Positions 13,944 to 23,289 of a stretch of 64,000 nucleotides of DNA are shown here, piece after piece. Source of the DNA: Conchiformibius steedae (GTDB lineage: Bacteria > Pseudomonadota > Gammaproteobacteria > Burkholderiales > Neisseriaceae); contig NZ_CP059563.1 of the NCBI RefSeq assembly GCF_014054725.1, forward strand, positions 658,868 to 722,867, read 5' to 3'. The translations under genes were made by a program, and so were the position numbers. The notes under the pieces were generated by a model, which saw only the letters and a program-made list of their open reading frames with translations, made no database searches and was not told the DNA's origin. The stretch's first letter is position 1; the number at the start of each line of letters is the position of its first letter.

Positions 13944-15200
13944 TTATCTGCCGTAGCGTGATAAGCCCAAATCTGCCGTTTCAATTTCGGCTTTGCCGTG
14001 GCTGATTAAATCGGCAACGGTTTTGGCTGCGCCCAGCGACATGGTCCAGCCCAATGTGCCGTGTCCTGTGTTGATAAACAGGTTGTCAAACTGCGCTTTG
14101 CCGATAATGGGCGTGCTGTCGGGGGTCATGGGGCGCAAACCGCTCCAATATTCTGCTTGGGCAAAATCTCCGCCTTGCGGGAACAATTGTTGTGCCACCA
14201 TCAATAAGGTTTCGCGGTGTTCGGGCGGATGGCTTAAAACATAGCCCGATAATTCCGCCATACCGCCCACGCGCATCTGTGCGCCCAAGCGGGTAAGGGC
14301 AACTTTATAGGTTTCGTCCAATACTGTGGATTGCGGCGCAGCGGCATCATCGCGCACGGGCAGGGTAAGGGAATAACCTTTTACGGGATACACAGGCACG
14401 TCCAAACCGATTTGCGCCAGCATGGGACGGCTGAAACTGCCTAAGGCACACAAAAACACATCGCCTGTGTATTCGCCGTTTTGGGTGTGAACGGCGCGGA
14501 TGCGTTGTCCGTGGCTGTCAATGCGCGACAGGGTTTCGCCAAAGCGGAATTGTACGCCTTGCGCGGTGCAGTGTTCGGCGAGTTTTTGCGTGAACAAATA
14601 GCAGTTGCCCGTGCGGTCGTTGGGTAGGTGGAATGTGCCTGCGATTTGCTCTGCCATGTGGGCGAGGGCAGGTTCGTGGCGCACACAGCCTGCTGCGTCC
14701 AAAGTGGTGTAGGGAATATGAAATTGCTCCAACACGCCCATTTGCGTTTGGTGTTTGGCAAAGGCTTGGGCATCGCGGAACAGGTGCAGTGTCCCCAAGC
14801 TGCGTTGGTCAAACTGAATATGAGTTTCGTTTTCCAATTCGGTAAACAGGGCGCGGCTGTATTCGGAAATCCGCATCATGCGGGCTTGGTTGCGGGCATA
14901 GGCGGCATCGGTGCAGTTGGCAAGCATCATTGCCAGCCAGCGCAGTTGGTACAGTGAACCGTCGGGGCGGATAATCAGCGGTGAGTGTTTTTTAAACAGC
15001 CATTTGGCGGCTTTAAAGGGGATATTGGGCGCAGCCCACGGGGTGGTATAGCCAAACGAAAGCTGTCCTGCATTGCCATAGCTGGTTTCTTCGGCTACGC
15101 CTTGGGCGCGGTCTAATATGGTAACGTGATGCCCTTGTTTGCTTAAATAATAGGCAGAGGCAACGCCAGCTATGCCTGCGCCAAGGATAACGATGTTCAT
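13944..15200 (-). CDS. dadA: D-amino acid dehydrogenase, small subunit
   Basis: DadA is an FAD enzyme of the inner membrane that oxidises D-amino acids (chiefly D-alanine) and feeds electrons to quinone. The 418 residues are the normal length. The Rossmann dinucleotide motif is at the very start (IVILGAGIAGVASAYYL), followed by the DAO domain, including the family signature GNAGQLSFGYTTPWAAPNIPFKA and the C-terminal NTGHGTLGWTMSLGAAKTVADLI flavin-binding strand. Its ATG overlaps the stop of the upstream antiporter gene by four bases (ATGA), so the two are translationally coupled. It was probably the neighbour of tRNA-Thr before the element inserted. Confidence 0.93.
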   Translation of the reverse strand: MNIVILGAGIAGVASAYYLSKQGHHVTILDRAQGVAEETSYGNAGQLSFGYTTPWAAPNIPFKAAKWLFKKHSPLIIRPDGSLYQLRWLAMMLANCTDAAYARNQARMMRISEYSRALFTELENETHIQFDQRSLGTLHLFRDAQAFAKHQTQMGVLEQFHIPYTTLDAAGCVRHEPALAHMAEQIAGTFHLPNDRTGNCYLFTQKLAEHCTAQGVQFRFGETLSRIDSHGQRIRAVHTQNGEYTGDVFLCALGSFSRPMLAQIGLDVPVYPVKGYSLTLPVRDDAAAPQSTVLDETYKVALTRLGAQMRVGGMAELSGYVLSHPPEHRETLLMVAQQLFPQGGDFAQAEYWSGLRPMTPDSTPIIGKAQFDNLFINTGHGTLGWTMSLGAAKTVADLISHGKAEIETADLGLSRYGR

Positions 15201-16945
15201 GCGGGGGTGTCCTTATGGTCGGTTTTTTTTGGCATTTTCAAGCCCAGCCATTTGATGTGGCTTTGCTCGTCCAATTCTTTGACGGTGATGCGGAATCCGC
15301 CCAATTCAATGCGGTCGCCCGCCACAGGCACGTCGCCGAAACGTTCGCGGAACACGTCTGCCAAAGCGGCTTGTGCTTCGGTGTCATCTACTTTTAATCC
15401 GTAAGCGGCTGCCAGTTCGCCTACTTTAACATCGGGTTTCACCACAAATTCGCCGTAAAACTGCTGTTGGTTGTGGCGGTAATCGGCAAACTGCCGTGCA
15501 AACGCTGCGCCCAAATGTTCGGGCAACACATACCAAGCAATATCACCTGCTTGCATGCGCGTGGCAAGATTGACTTTAATGGTTTCGCCGTTGCGTATCA
15601 GTGCAAACAAACGCCCTTCGGCAAATTCGGCGGCGCGTGCCATGGCGTAAGGGTGGCTGTTTTCTGCTTCGGAAGCGGCTTCCACGCGAAACGACTGCAA
15701 ACCCACCGATAAACGGTCTGCCAACCAGATTTCACGGCTGTCCAAGGGTTCGGGTTGCGGTGGCAATACCATTTTGAATACTTTGGCAAAAAACGGAATG
15801 GTCGTTCCCTGAATCAGCAACGATAAAATCACCACGGCAAACACCACATCAAACACCACCTGCGCCCCCGGTACACCGTTCATCAGGGGCATAATCGCCA
15901 GCGTAACGGGTACGGCACCGCGCAAGCCTACCCAGCTGATGTAGGCGATTTCGCGGCGGGTGTAGCGAAACCATTTGATAGAGGTGTAAACGGCAAGGGG
16001 TCGTGCCACCAAAATCAAAAACGCGGCAATGACCAGTGCGGGTATGCCTTGGTCAATCAATCGCGAGGGCGTAACCAGCAAACCCAGCACCAAAAACATA
16101 CCTGCTTGTGCCAGCCACGCCAAACCGTCCATTACGTTTAAAACGTGTTCTACAGACGAATTGCGCGAGTTGCCCACCATCACGCCCGCCAAATACACGG
16201 CCAAAAAGCCGCTGCCGTCAAATAAATTGCTGACGGCAAACACCATCAGTCCGCCTGAGGCAATCATAATGGCATACATGCCTTCTGCCAGTCGGATTTT
16301 GGTGAGCAGCCACGCCAGCAGTTTGCCCGCTGCCAATCCGAACGCTAATCCGAAACCCAGTTGTTTTGCCAGCATGAGGGCGGTGGAAGCGGCGGTGGTT
16401 TGTTCGGGTTGCATAATCAGGCTGATTAATACGGTAACCAGCAAAATCGCCATCGGGTCGTTTACGCCGCTTTCCAGTTCCAGCGTGGCGCGGATACGGG
16501 CATTTAGGCGTACGCCGCTGTTACGCAGCAGCGAAAACACGGCTGCGGCATCGGTTGAACCGACAATCGCTGCCATCAGCAAGCCGATTTTCCAATCTGT
16601 TCCCAAATAAAACGCGGCAAATATCCCCAGCAGGGCAACGCTTGCCAATACGCCCCAGCTGGCGAGTACGGCGGCGGGTTTGAGGGCGATGCGGAAGGTT
16701 TCCAGTTTGGTACGCAAACCGCCGTCTAACAAAATAATCGCCAATGCCAATTGGCTGACCAAGGTAGCACCGAATAAGTCGTTAAACTTGATGCCGCCAA
16801 TGCCGTCTTCGCCTGCCAGCATGCCCACGCCTAAAAACGCCAGCAGCAGCGGCATACCCAAACGCGCCGACAAACGGCTGGCAATCACCCCTGCAAACAG
16901 CAAAATGGCGGTAATCAAAAAAAGAAAATTTAAGGTATTCATCAA
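15197..16945 (-). CDS. cvrA: K+/H+ antiporter of the CvrA/NhaP2 family
   Basis: A CPA1 cation/proton antiporter of 582 residues. About 12 membrane helices cover residues 1-390, with the family signatures GEDGIGGIKF, DGGLRTKLETFR and GSTDAAAVFSLLR, and the ESGVNDPMAI motif carrying the ion-binding Asn-Asp pair. A TrkA-C-like cytoplasmic regulatory region follows at about 405-490, then a CorC/HlyC-type domain (GDRIELGGFRITVKELDE). This architecture is that of potassium/proton antiporter CvrA rather than a plain Na+/H+ exchanger. The start may be 16945 or the next codon (MM). The stop overlaps dadA. Ion preference is taken from family, not from sequence alone. Confidence 0.88.
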   Translation of the reverse strand: MMNTLNFLFLITAILLFAGVIASRLSARLGMPLLLAFLGVGMLAGEDGIGGIKFNDLFGATLVSQLALAIILLDGGLRTKLETFRIALKPAAVLASWGVLASVALLGIFAAFYLGTDWKIGLLMAAIVGSTDAAAVFSLLRNSGVRLNARIRATLELESGVNDPMAILLVTVLISLIMQPEQTTAASTALMLAKQLGFGLAFGLAAGKLLAWLLTKIRLAEGMYAIMIASGGLMVFAVSNLFDGSGFLAVYLAGVMVGNSRNSSVEHVLNVMDGLAWLAQAGMFLVLGLLVTPSRLIDQGIPALVIAAFLILVARPLAVYTSIKWFRYTRREIAYISWVGLRGAVPVTLAIMPLMNGVPGAQVVFDVVFAVVILSLLIQGTTIPFFAKVFKMVLPPQPEPLDSREIWLADRLSVGLQSFRVEAASEAENSHPYAMARAAEFAEGRLFALIRNGETIKVNLATRMQAGDIAWYVLPEHLGAAFARQFADYRHNQQQFYGEFVVKPDVKVGELAAAYGLKVDDTEAQAALADVFRERFGDVPVAGDRIELGGFRITVKELDEQSHIKWLGLKMPKKTDHKDTPA

Positions 16946-17039
16946 AAATTCCCTGTTCTACGGCAAAGATAGACGGCGATAATGGCGGAAAAACAGTGAA
17001 TTATAACACAAAAGTATTTGTTTTTTGGTATAAAACGGC

Positions 17040-17045
17040 TATAAT
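17040..17045 (+). promoter_or_regulatory. -10 box of rnpB
   Basis: TATAAT at 17040-17045, with TTTGTT about 17 bases upstream, places the start near 17052, the predicted 5' end of RNase P RNA. Confidence 0.65.
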
Positions 17046-17051
17046 CGCCGC

Positions 17052-17406
17052 TGCAGGTAGAACAGGCAGCCGCCGCGTGGCAACACGGGGAGGAAAGTCC
17101 GGGCTGCACAGGGCAGGATGCCGGCTAACGGCTGGGCGCGGTAACGCGACGGAAAGTGAAACAGAAAGCTAAACCGCCGACGGCTTCCGTAAGGAAGATT
17201 CGGGCAAGGGTGAAAAGGTGCGGTAAGAGCGCACCGTGCCTCTGGTAACAGGGTGCAGCAGGTTAAACCCCATCCGCAGCAAGACCAAACAGAACGCATT
17301 GACGCGGCCCGCCGAGCGTTCGGGTAGGTTGCTTGAGCATATCGGTAACGGTATGCCTAGAGGAATGGCTGTCCGCGACAGAACCCGGCTTATCGTTTTG
17401 CCTGCA
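17052..17406 (+). ncRNA. rnpB: RNase P RNA (class A)
   Basis: The catalytic RNA that matures tRNA 5' ends. Conserved blocks are in order: GAGGAAAGTCCGGGCT near 17090, GGGTGAAAAGGTGCGGTAAGAGC near 17208, AGAGGAATGGCTGTC near 17360 and the 3' ACAGAACCCGGCTTATCG. The terminal helix P1 pairs GCAGG at 17053 with CCTGC at 17401-17405. At about 355 bases it has the size of a betaproteobacterial class A RNA. It lies divergent from the antiporter and convergent with tbpA. Confidence 0.95.
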
Positions 17407-17416
17407 CCCAAACATC

Positions 17417-17460
17417 AAGCTGCCTGAAAACCGATTGTTGGTTTTCAGGCAGCTTTTTTC
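17417..17460. terminator. Inverted-repeat terminator built from uptake-like words
   Basis: AAGCTGCCTGAAAACC (17417-17432) and its inverse (17440-17455) form a perfect 16-bp stem followed by six T. Each arm reads AAGCTGCCTGAA, two changes from the uptake word seen elsewhere. It separates rnpB from the converging tbpA. Paired uptake words as terminators are well known in Neisseriaceae. Confidence 0.9.
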
Positions 17461-17474
17461 TGTGCGCTCAGCTT

Positions 17475-20321
17475 TTAAAATTTGGCTTCCAGCGACAGGG
17501 TGTAGTTGCGCCCCGGTGCGGCGTAACTGGCGTGATTGCGCGTGCCGCCGTCGGGATTGACCGCGTTAATGGACGACTGGCGCACCGATTCCCAAGTGCT
17601 GTATTTGCGGTTGGTCAGGTTGTACACGCCTGCACGCAGGGTAAAGCGTTCTTTAAGGCGGTAGTAGCCGCTTAAATCGTGGGTGTACCAGCGTTTGCTG
17701 CGGTGGCGTGTGCCTTTGAGGGCAAGGGCTTTACCGTTGGCATAGTATTCCGTGCCGACCAAATCGCGGTTGTTTTTGGCGGCGGAATAGGTAAAGGTGT
17801 GGTTGAAACCCCATTTGCCTTCGGGGTGGTCGTAGCCGATGCCGAGTATGTAGCGGTCGGGCTGAAGGGTGTCCAGCAGCGGGCTGTCGGTAAAGCTGAA
17901 GCCTGCTTTGGTGCTGACTTTTTTGGCGCGGATGCGGCTGTAGGCGGCGTGGGTGTACAAGCCTTCAGGCAGTTTTTCGCTGATGCCGTCCCAATAAATT
18001 TTGCCCAAGAAATTCACGCCGCCCAAGCTGATGTTTTGCAGGTTGTGATAACCCCATTGGTCGTAACCGTCCACGCCGATTGGTTTGCCTTCGGTAATCA
18101 GGTCTTTGTAGCGGTTATGAAAATAAGAGGCTTCCAATGTGCCGAACGCGCCTTTGAAACCGACACCAAACTCTTGGTTCAAGGCTTTTTCGGGGCGGAA
18201 TTTGCCGACATAATGCCCAGGGTGGTCAATGCTGGCGGCAGGGTTGCGCCGTCCGAACAGCTCATAAAACGCGGGTACGCGGTAGCCGCTGGAAATGCGG
18301 TAGGACAGGGCGGTTTGGGGGGTGGGGCGCACGGTTAAACCGCTGTTCCAAGAGAAGTTGCGGAACGTGCCGGTGCTGGTCCACGGGTCGGACGATTTGA
18401 AGCGGTGGCGGTCGTAACGCAAACCGATGCCCCAGTCGGCAAAACGTCCGAAGGCAATGTGGTTGCGCAGGGCGACAAACTGGTTGCTGCCGTTAATCAG
18501 GCGCGGGCTGCAATCGTCCAAACCTTTGCTTTTGCCCGAATCATCGCACAGCTCGCGCCGCACGATAACGGGTTCGCGGCGGCGGTACACAAAGGGATTG
18601 TCGTAGCTGCCGTAATAACGAGTATCGGCGCGGATGTCTTCAAAACGGTTTTGGGCGTGTTCGGCAAAATAATCGCCGCGTTCCAGCTTGGAACGGAAAG
18701 CATCATGCCCTGCCAGCAGGTTCAGTTTATGGGTGGTCTTGCCCAGTTTGAAGGTTTTGCCCCATTGCAGTTGCAACAGGCGGTGGCGTTCGCTGTAGCG
18801 GTTGCGTTCGGATTCGGCAAACGACCACGGTTTGTCGGTGCTGACGCGGCAGTTTTTGTCCACAGTGGGGTAAACGCTGCAGTTAAGCTGTTGCCAGCGG
18901 CTGTTGATGCTGATGTTTTGCTGGTCAAAACGGACGGCGAAGTTGTCTGCCCAGCCTTTGTCGGCGGTGTATTCGTAATAAATGCCCTGACGACCTTTTT
19001 TATGGCGTTCGTCAAAAAAGTGGGTGCGACTCCATTGCAGGCTGCTTTTACGCGCTCCGCCCAAGCCTCTGTCGATAACCAAGCCTGCGGCAGGCTCGTT
19101 GCCCGAATACGCGCCGCCTGTGGCATAACGGATATCGTCGCGGTAATCCTGCGGCGTGTGGTAGGCAGGAACGGTCATGTCGCGGATATCATAACGCTGT
19201 GCGGTTTGTTCCACTACCGCGCCGATGCGGTGGCTGGGCGCAATGCGGTAACTGCCTTTTAACAGCAGCGAACGGCTGTTGTAGTCCATCGGATTGGGCG
19301 CAATCCTGTCGGGGCCGGTATAGTCTTTGGCGGAAACGGTTTCAGTAGGGTGCAGGCGTTTGGCATAGGCTTCGGCTTCGGCGGCGGTCAGCGGCGGGTC
19401 GGTGCGTGCGTCGCGGCGTGCGGACAGGGTTTGGCTGCCGCCTACGTCTTGATTGGTCAAACCGCGTGTGTGGGTGGCGTGGTATTTGGGGGTACAGGGC
19501 GAAGTTTCGTAGTTCGGGCATTCGTCCGCCAAGATAAACCAGCCTTTATCGCGCTGGTCGGGTGTAGAGCCTTTTTCTAACAGATAGCCGTCTGCTACTG
19601 CCCCCAAACGGGTAAACGATTGCTGCAGGCGTTCGGCATCGCGGTGGATGCGGGTTTCTTTGCCTTTGCGAATGGTGTATTGCAACAAACCTTCCCAACC
19701 CTGATGGCGTGCGGCAATGCCCAGCGACTGCATCACTTGACGGTTTTTGCTGCTGTAGGCGGTTTTGCTGTCTATGCCCCAGTTTTTGCCGTGCGCGAGA
19801 ATGTCGCGGGCTTCTTTGCTGCGGAAACCGACCGCGCCGCCCAGTGCGCCGTTGCCGTATTCGGCAGAACTGGCACCTTTGCTTAATTCAATGGAACGCA
19901 GGTTTTCGTATTCAATTTCGTTGACTGCGCCGCCGTTGGCTTTGGAATAACGGGTGGTGTAGGACTGGATTTGCGGCAGTCCGTCCACCAGCAGGGCAAC
20001 GCGGTTGCGGTCCACGCCACGCATGGAATAACCGCTGCTTGCGCCGCGCCCTTGTTCCACTACGGAAATGCTGGGGTCGTAGCGGGTCAGGTCGCGGATG
20101 CCGAAAATCTGTTCTTTGCGGATGTCGTCAGCATTTTTGGTGATTTTGCCCAAGCCTGTCACTTCATTGTCGCGGCGCGTGGCTTTGCGTTTGCCAACCG
20201 CAGAAAGGGCATCGAGAACAATTACTTTTTCTTGCTCTTCTTGGGTGTCTGCCGCGTGCAGATGCGGGGTAAACAGGGTGCTGCCCAGTGCCAGACAAAG
20301 CAGGGTAAGACGTGTACGCAT
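17475..20321 (-). CDS. tbpA: Transferrin-binding protein A (TonB-dependent outer membrane receptor)
   Basis: TbpA is the outer-membrane channel that strips iron from host transferrin using TonB energy. The 948 residues begin with a signal peptide (cut after PHLHA) and a TonB-box-like segment (EKVIVLDALSAVGK). The plug domain follows (RRDNEVTGLGK, NIRD-like GIRDLTRYDP, VVEQGRGASSGYSMRGVDRNRVALLVDG, INEIEYEN-like VNEIEYEN). The 22-strand barrel ends with aromatic YTLSLEAKF. The length fits TbpA (about 900-950). It starts 15 bases after tbpB, the gene order of tbp operons. LbpA (lactoferrin) is closely related; some plug residues (SSAEYGNGALGGAV) look LbpA-like, so the ligand should be confirmed. 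Confidence 0.88.
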   Translation of the reverse strand: MRTRLTLLCLALGSTLFTPHLHAADTQEEQEKVIVLDALSAVGKRKATRRDNEVTGLGKITKNADDIRKEQIFGIRDLTRYDPSISVVEQGRGASSGYSMRGVDRNRVALLVDGLPQIQSYTTRYSKANGGAVNEIEYENLRSIELSKGASSAEYGNGALGGAVGFRSKEARDILAHGKNWGIDSKTAYSSKNRQVMQSLGIAARHQGWEGLLQYTIRKGKETRIHRDAERLQQSFTRLGAVADGYLLEKGSTPDQRDKGWFILADECPNYETSPCTPKYHATHTRGLTNQDVGGSQTLSARRDARTDPPLTAAEAEAYAKRLHPTETVSAKDYTGPDRIAPNPMDYNSRSLLLKGSYRIAPSHRIGAVVEQTAQRYDIRDMTVPAYHTPQDYRDDIRYATGGAYSGNEPAAGLVIDRGLGGARKSSLQWSRTHFFDERHKKGRQGIYYEYTADKGWADNFAVRFDQQNISINSRWQQLNCSVYPTVDKNCRVSTDKPWSFAESERNRYSERHRLLQLQWGKTFKLGKTTHKLNLLAGHDAFRSKLERGDYFAEHAQNRFEDIRADTRYYGSYDNPFVYRRREPVIVRRELCDDSGKSKGLDDCSPRLINGSNQFVALRNHIAFGRFADWGIGLRYDRHRFKSSDPWTSTGTFRNFSWNSGLTVRPTPQTALSYRISSGYRVPAFYELFGRRNPAASIDHPGHYVGKFRPEKALNQEFGVGFKGAFGTLEASYFHNRYKDLITEGKPIGVDGYDQWGYHNLQNISLGGVNFLGKIYWDGISEKLPEGLYTHAAYSRIRAKKVSTKAGFSFTDSPLLDTLQPDRYILGIGYDHPEGKWGFNHTFTYSAAKNNRDLVGTEYYANGKALALKGTRHRSKRWYTHDLSGYYRLKERFTLRAGVYNLTNRKYSTWESVRQSSINAVNPDGGTRNHASYAAPGRNYTLSLEAKF

Positions 20322-20336
20322 GGCGTTTTTCCTTAT

Positions 20337-22097
20337 TTAGGGCGTGGTGGTTTGACGTTTGCCGCCGAATACGCCGCCAACTTGGTCTTGACCGTTTTCG
20401 CGGCTGTGAATGCTGCCGCCGATTTCGGCTGCGTTCGGACCGTAAAATCCGCCTTTCAGTTCGGCATCAATGTGAACGACGGCGCTGTTGCTGCCCGACG
20501 GGTCAAGGGTAAAACCGTTGCTGCCTGTGCGGGCGCGACCGTTGAAACCGTTGCCCGCAATGTCGCCGCTTAAGGTAAAGGTGGGGAAACGTTCGGCGCG
20601 TTCTTCGCCAATCAGGCTGCCTGAAAAGGTTTTTTTGCTGAAATCAAAGTCAAACAAGGCACGGCTGCCTGCTTCTTTGTTGTCTGCGCCCGTTGCCCAC
20701 ACGCGCCCGTCTTTGCTGATGATTTTTGCTGACCAGGTGCCGCGATAGTGTGCGTTGCCGCTGGTGGGGACGTTGGCGGTGGGGGTGCGTTCGCCGCTCA
20801 AGAAATAGTTGGCGTTTTGACCGTCAAGGCTGTAAGTGCCAAAACTGAAATAATCCAAATTGCTGCAACAGGTTTCGGTTTTTAAGGTTTTGCCGCCGAT
20901 GTCCTGCTGATGGCTGCGGACAAATGCCGCCACATCGCTGCCCGTGCTTTCAGGCAGCAGCGGAAAGGCGCGACCGTCTATCACCAAAGTACGGGCATTG
21001 CCAAAGGTATCGCTTTTTTGCCGTTCCAGCGTATCCAAGCTGATGCGTTCGGCATCAAAAGCGGCTTCGGCGGCGGCAGGCTGTGCTTGTTTGGCACCGA
21101 ATACGGCAAACAGAGACTGGTCGTCCGCCAAGAATTTGCCTGCCAATTCTTCGCCGTTCGGACCGAAAAATCCGCCTTCCAGCGATTGCGATGATGCACT
21201 GAAATATGGGTCGGCAGCATCGGCAGCGGTGGCGCTGCCACGGAAACGGTTGCCCGATACTTTGGCATCAATGCGGTAACGTTCGGTGGCGGTTTGGGCG
21301 TTGTCGCTGCCTGCGTGATGGCGTATCAGTTTGCCGTTTAAGGTTTTATCGGCAAAATTAACGGTAAACTCGCTGCGGTGTCCGACAGGACCTTTATTCG
21401 GGTCTTCGTTAATGGATTCGTTTTGTGAAGTCGCGCCGTAGTAGTCGCCGATATTGCGGGCAATGCCGTCAAACTGAGCGCGGTCGCGTCCTGATTTGGC
21501 GTGGCTGGTAAAGTCCCAAGTGCCTTCATAGCGTACGGTGGCAGTGGGCAAGCTGCTTGAAGGCTGTGTACCCTGATAATAAACATAGCCCACTTGACCG
21601 TATTCCACCCGTTTGGGCGGACCGTTGCTGATTTGCAATCCGACCAGCGGGTCCATTACCCAACCCGAGCGCACATATTGCAAATCGCGCTGGCGTACGG
21701 GTTTAAGACCATCATGCGAATGAATAATCGTGCCGCTGAATTTGGCATTTTTGCGGATTTCATCTTGATGGGGCGGTTCGTTCAGATTACCGTTTAACCT
21801 TTGAATACTTTCGGGTTTAACCGTTGCCGTTTCTTCCAATTCTGAACGGATTGCGCCCGTGCTGCGGCGCGGAATTTTGGCGGAAAAGCCCAAACCAGGT
21901 TGCATCAGTTCCGATAATTGCGCTTCAGTGGGGCGCGGTGTGGTTTTTTCGTCTGTATAACTGGGTTTATTGGGTTTGCTGTTTTGTGAGGACGGTGGTG
22001 GCGGCGCGTGTACTTCATCCAAAGTAAAACTGCCTTTATTGCCCGCGCAAGCTGCCAGCAGCAGGCTTAAGCAGCCCAAAAAGTATTTGCTTGTCAT
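20337..22097 (-). CDS. tbpB: Transferrin-binding protein B (surface lipoprotein)
   Basis: TbpB is the lipid-anchored co-receptor that captures iron-loaded transferrin and hands it to TbpA. The 586-residue precursor has a lipobox (LSLLLAACAG, lipidated Cys near residue 17), a proline-rich flexible anchor, then two lobes. Each lobe has a handle and a beta-barrel ending in the repeated GGFYGPNAAEIGG / GGFFGPNGEELAG motif typical of TbpB barrels. It lacks the acidic Asp/Glu runs of LbpB, which favours transferrin over lactoferrin. Start at 22097 gives a proper lipoprotein signal; the upstream in-frame ATG at 22184 would spoil it. At this length it belongs with the shorter TbpB isotypes. Confidence 0.9.
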   Translation of the reverse strand: MTSKYFLGCLSLLLAACAGNKGSFTLDEVHAPPPPSSQNSKPNKPSYTDEKTTPRPTEAQLSELMQPGLGFSAKIPRRSTGAIRSELEETATVKPESIQRLNGNLNEPPHQDEIRKNAKFSGTIIHSHDGLKPVRQRDLQYVRSGWVMDPLVGLQISNGPPKRVEYGQVGYVYYQGTQPSSSLPTATVRYEGTWDFTSHAKSGRDRAQFDGIARNIGDYYGATSQNESINEDPNKGPVGHRSEFTVNFADKTLNGKLIRHHAGSDNAQTATERYRIDAKVSGNRFRGSATAADAADPYFSASSQSLEGGFFGPNGEELAGKFLADDQSLFAVFGAKQAQPAAAEAAFDAERISLDTLERQKSDTFGNARTLVIDGRAFPLLPESTGSDVAAFVRSHQQDIGGKTLKTETCCSNLDYFSFGTYSLDGQNANYFLSGERTPTANVPTSGNAHYRGTWSAKIISKDGRVWATGADNKEAGSRALFDFDFSKKTFSGSLIGEERAERFPTFTLSGDIAGNGFNGRARTGSNGFTLDPSGSNSAVVHIDAELKGGFYGPNAAEIGGSIHSRENGQDQVGGVFGGKRQTTTP

Positions 22098-22441
22098 GGT
22101 TTTCACTCTGACTAAATAAAAATCATTCTTTTTTATTGTAAGGGTTTTAGTTGGTTTTTGTAAAGAAACAGCAAAGAAAAGCAAGGTAAATCGTTAAGAT
22201 ATAGGTTTATTGTGTTAAGTCGCGGGGGGCTAAATTTATTTAAAACCATTTTTATAGAAGAAAATAAAATTAAGTATACTGTTTTATATGGGCTATTTAA
22301 TTAATAAGAATTCTTATCATTATCACATGGAAAAATAAAGGCTTTTTATGCACCCTTGTCGCACGGATAACTTTCAAAAACGGCATAAATTCGTTAAAAT
22401 GTGCGGTTACTTAATTTTACATTTTCCGCAGGTGCGCAACC
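22098..22441. other. Divergent promoter region between tbpB and nuoA
   Basis: 344 AT-rich bases with no gene. They hold a Fur box at 22306-22324 and a second weaker AT-rich match near 22112-22130 next to tbpB. The nuoA side contains AAATTCGTTAAAATG about 45 bases before the start. Both transcripts must begin here. Confidence 0.6.
22306..22324 (-). promoter_or_regulatory. Fur box
   Basis: On the minus strand GATAATGATAA is followed by GAATTCTT, about 14 of 19 positions of the classical Fur consensus including the first 11 in a row. Located 209 bases before the tbpB start and 118 before nuoA. Iron-dependent repression of tbpBA is the expected role. Confidence 0.75.
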
Positions 22442-22810
22442 ATGTTGGCCAACTATTTTCCCGTATTGGTTTTTCTGATTGTCGGCTTGGCGGCGGGTAT
22501 CTTGTTTATCACGCTGGGCAATGTGCTCGGACCCAAACGCCACTATGCCGAAAAAGACACGCCGTTTGAATGCGGTTTTGAAGCATTTGAAAACGCGCGT
22601 ATGAAATTTGACGTGCGTTATTATTTGGTGGCAATTTTATTTATTTTGTTTGACTTGGAAGTGGCGTTTATGATTCCGTGGGCGGTGGTGTTTAAAGACC
22701 TGATGGCGGAAACGGGCGCGTATGCTTTCTGGTCCATGTTTGTGTTTATCGTGGTGCTCACGGTAGGCTTTGTTTACGAATGGAAAAAAGGTGCGCTGGA
22801 ATGGGAATAG
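22442..22810 (+). CDS. nuoA: NADH-quinone oxidoreductase subunit A
   Basis: NuoA (122 aa) is a three-helix membrane subunit of complex I at the junction with the peripheral arm. The conserved loop [13 protein letters not shown] with its cysteine sits between helices one and two, followed by [26 protein letters not shown]. It opens the fourteen-gene nuo operon on the plus strand and overlaps nuoB by 10 bases. Confidence 0.97.
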   Translation: MLANYFPVLVFLIVGLAAGILFITLGNVLGPKRHYAEKDTPFECGFEAFENARMKFDVRYYLVAILFILFDLEVAFMIPWAVVFKDLMAETGAYAFWSMFVFIVVLTVGFVYEWKKGALEWE

Positions 22811-23280
22811 AAGGCGTTTTGAATAAAGGCTTCGTAACCGCCAGCGCGGATACGGTGCTCAATTATGTGCGTACCGGCTCGCTGTGGCCGGTAACCTTCG
22901 GTTTGGCGTGTTGTGCGGTAGAAATGATGCAGGCGGGCGCATCGCGTTACGACCTCGACCGTTTCGGCATTATTTTCCGTCCCTCGCCGCGCCAGTCCGA
23001 CTTGATGATTGTGGCGGGTACTTTGTGCAACAAAATGGCACCTGCGCTGCGCCGCGTTTACGACCAAATGGCAGAACCGCGTTGGGTATTGTCTATGGGT
23101 TCTTGTGCCAATGGCGGTGGTTATTACCATTATTCCTATTCTGTGGTGCGTGGTTGCGACCGCATTGTGCCCGTAGATGTGTATGTCCCTGGTTGTCCGC
23201 CCACTGCCGAAGCCTTGATTTATGGTCTGATTCAGCTTCAGGGCAAAATCAAACGCACTTACACCATCGCCCGTAATTAA
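22801..23280 (+). CDS. nuoB: NADH-quinone oxidoreductase subunit B
   Basis: NuoB (159 aa) carries iron-sulfur cluster N2, the last redox centre before ubiquinone. The four ligands are visible: the tandem cysteines in [10 protein letters not shown], Cys in [10 protein letters not shown] and Cys in [12 protein letters not shown]. The start at 22801 ([11 protein letters not shown]) matches family N-termini and overlaps the end of nuoA; an in-frame ATG at 22780 is rejected. nuoC follows after 9 bases. Confidence 0.97.
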   Translation: MGIEGVLNKGFVTASADTVLNYVRTGSLWPVTFGLACCAVEMMQAGASRYDLDRFGIIFRPSPRQSDLMIVAGTLCNKMAPALRRVYDQMAEPRWVLSMGSCANGGGYYHYSYSVVRGCDRIVPVDVYVPGCPPTAEALIYGLIQLQGKIKRTYTIARN

Positions 23281-23289
23281 GGATACGCC

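Noticed and set aside
17679-19262. Two long plus-strand frames antisense to tbpA (17679-18338, 18405-19262)
   Set aside because: They mirror the codon pattern of tbpA, have no ribosome-binding site and show repetitive Ala/Val/Gly composition typical of antisense frames.
17475-22097. Lactoferrin receptor (lbpBA) instead of tbpBA
   Set aside because: The lipoprotein is short and lacks the acidic clusters of LbpB; kept as a caveat because of LbpA-like plug residues.
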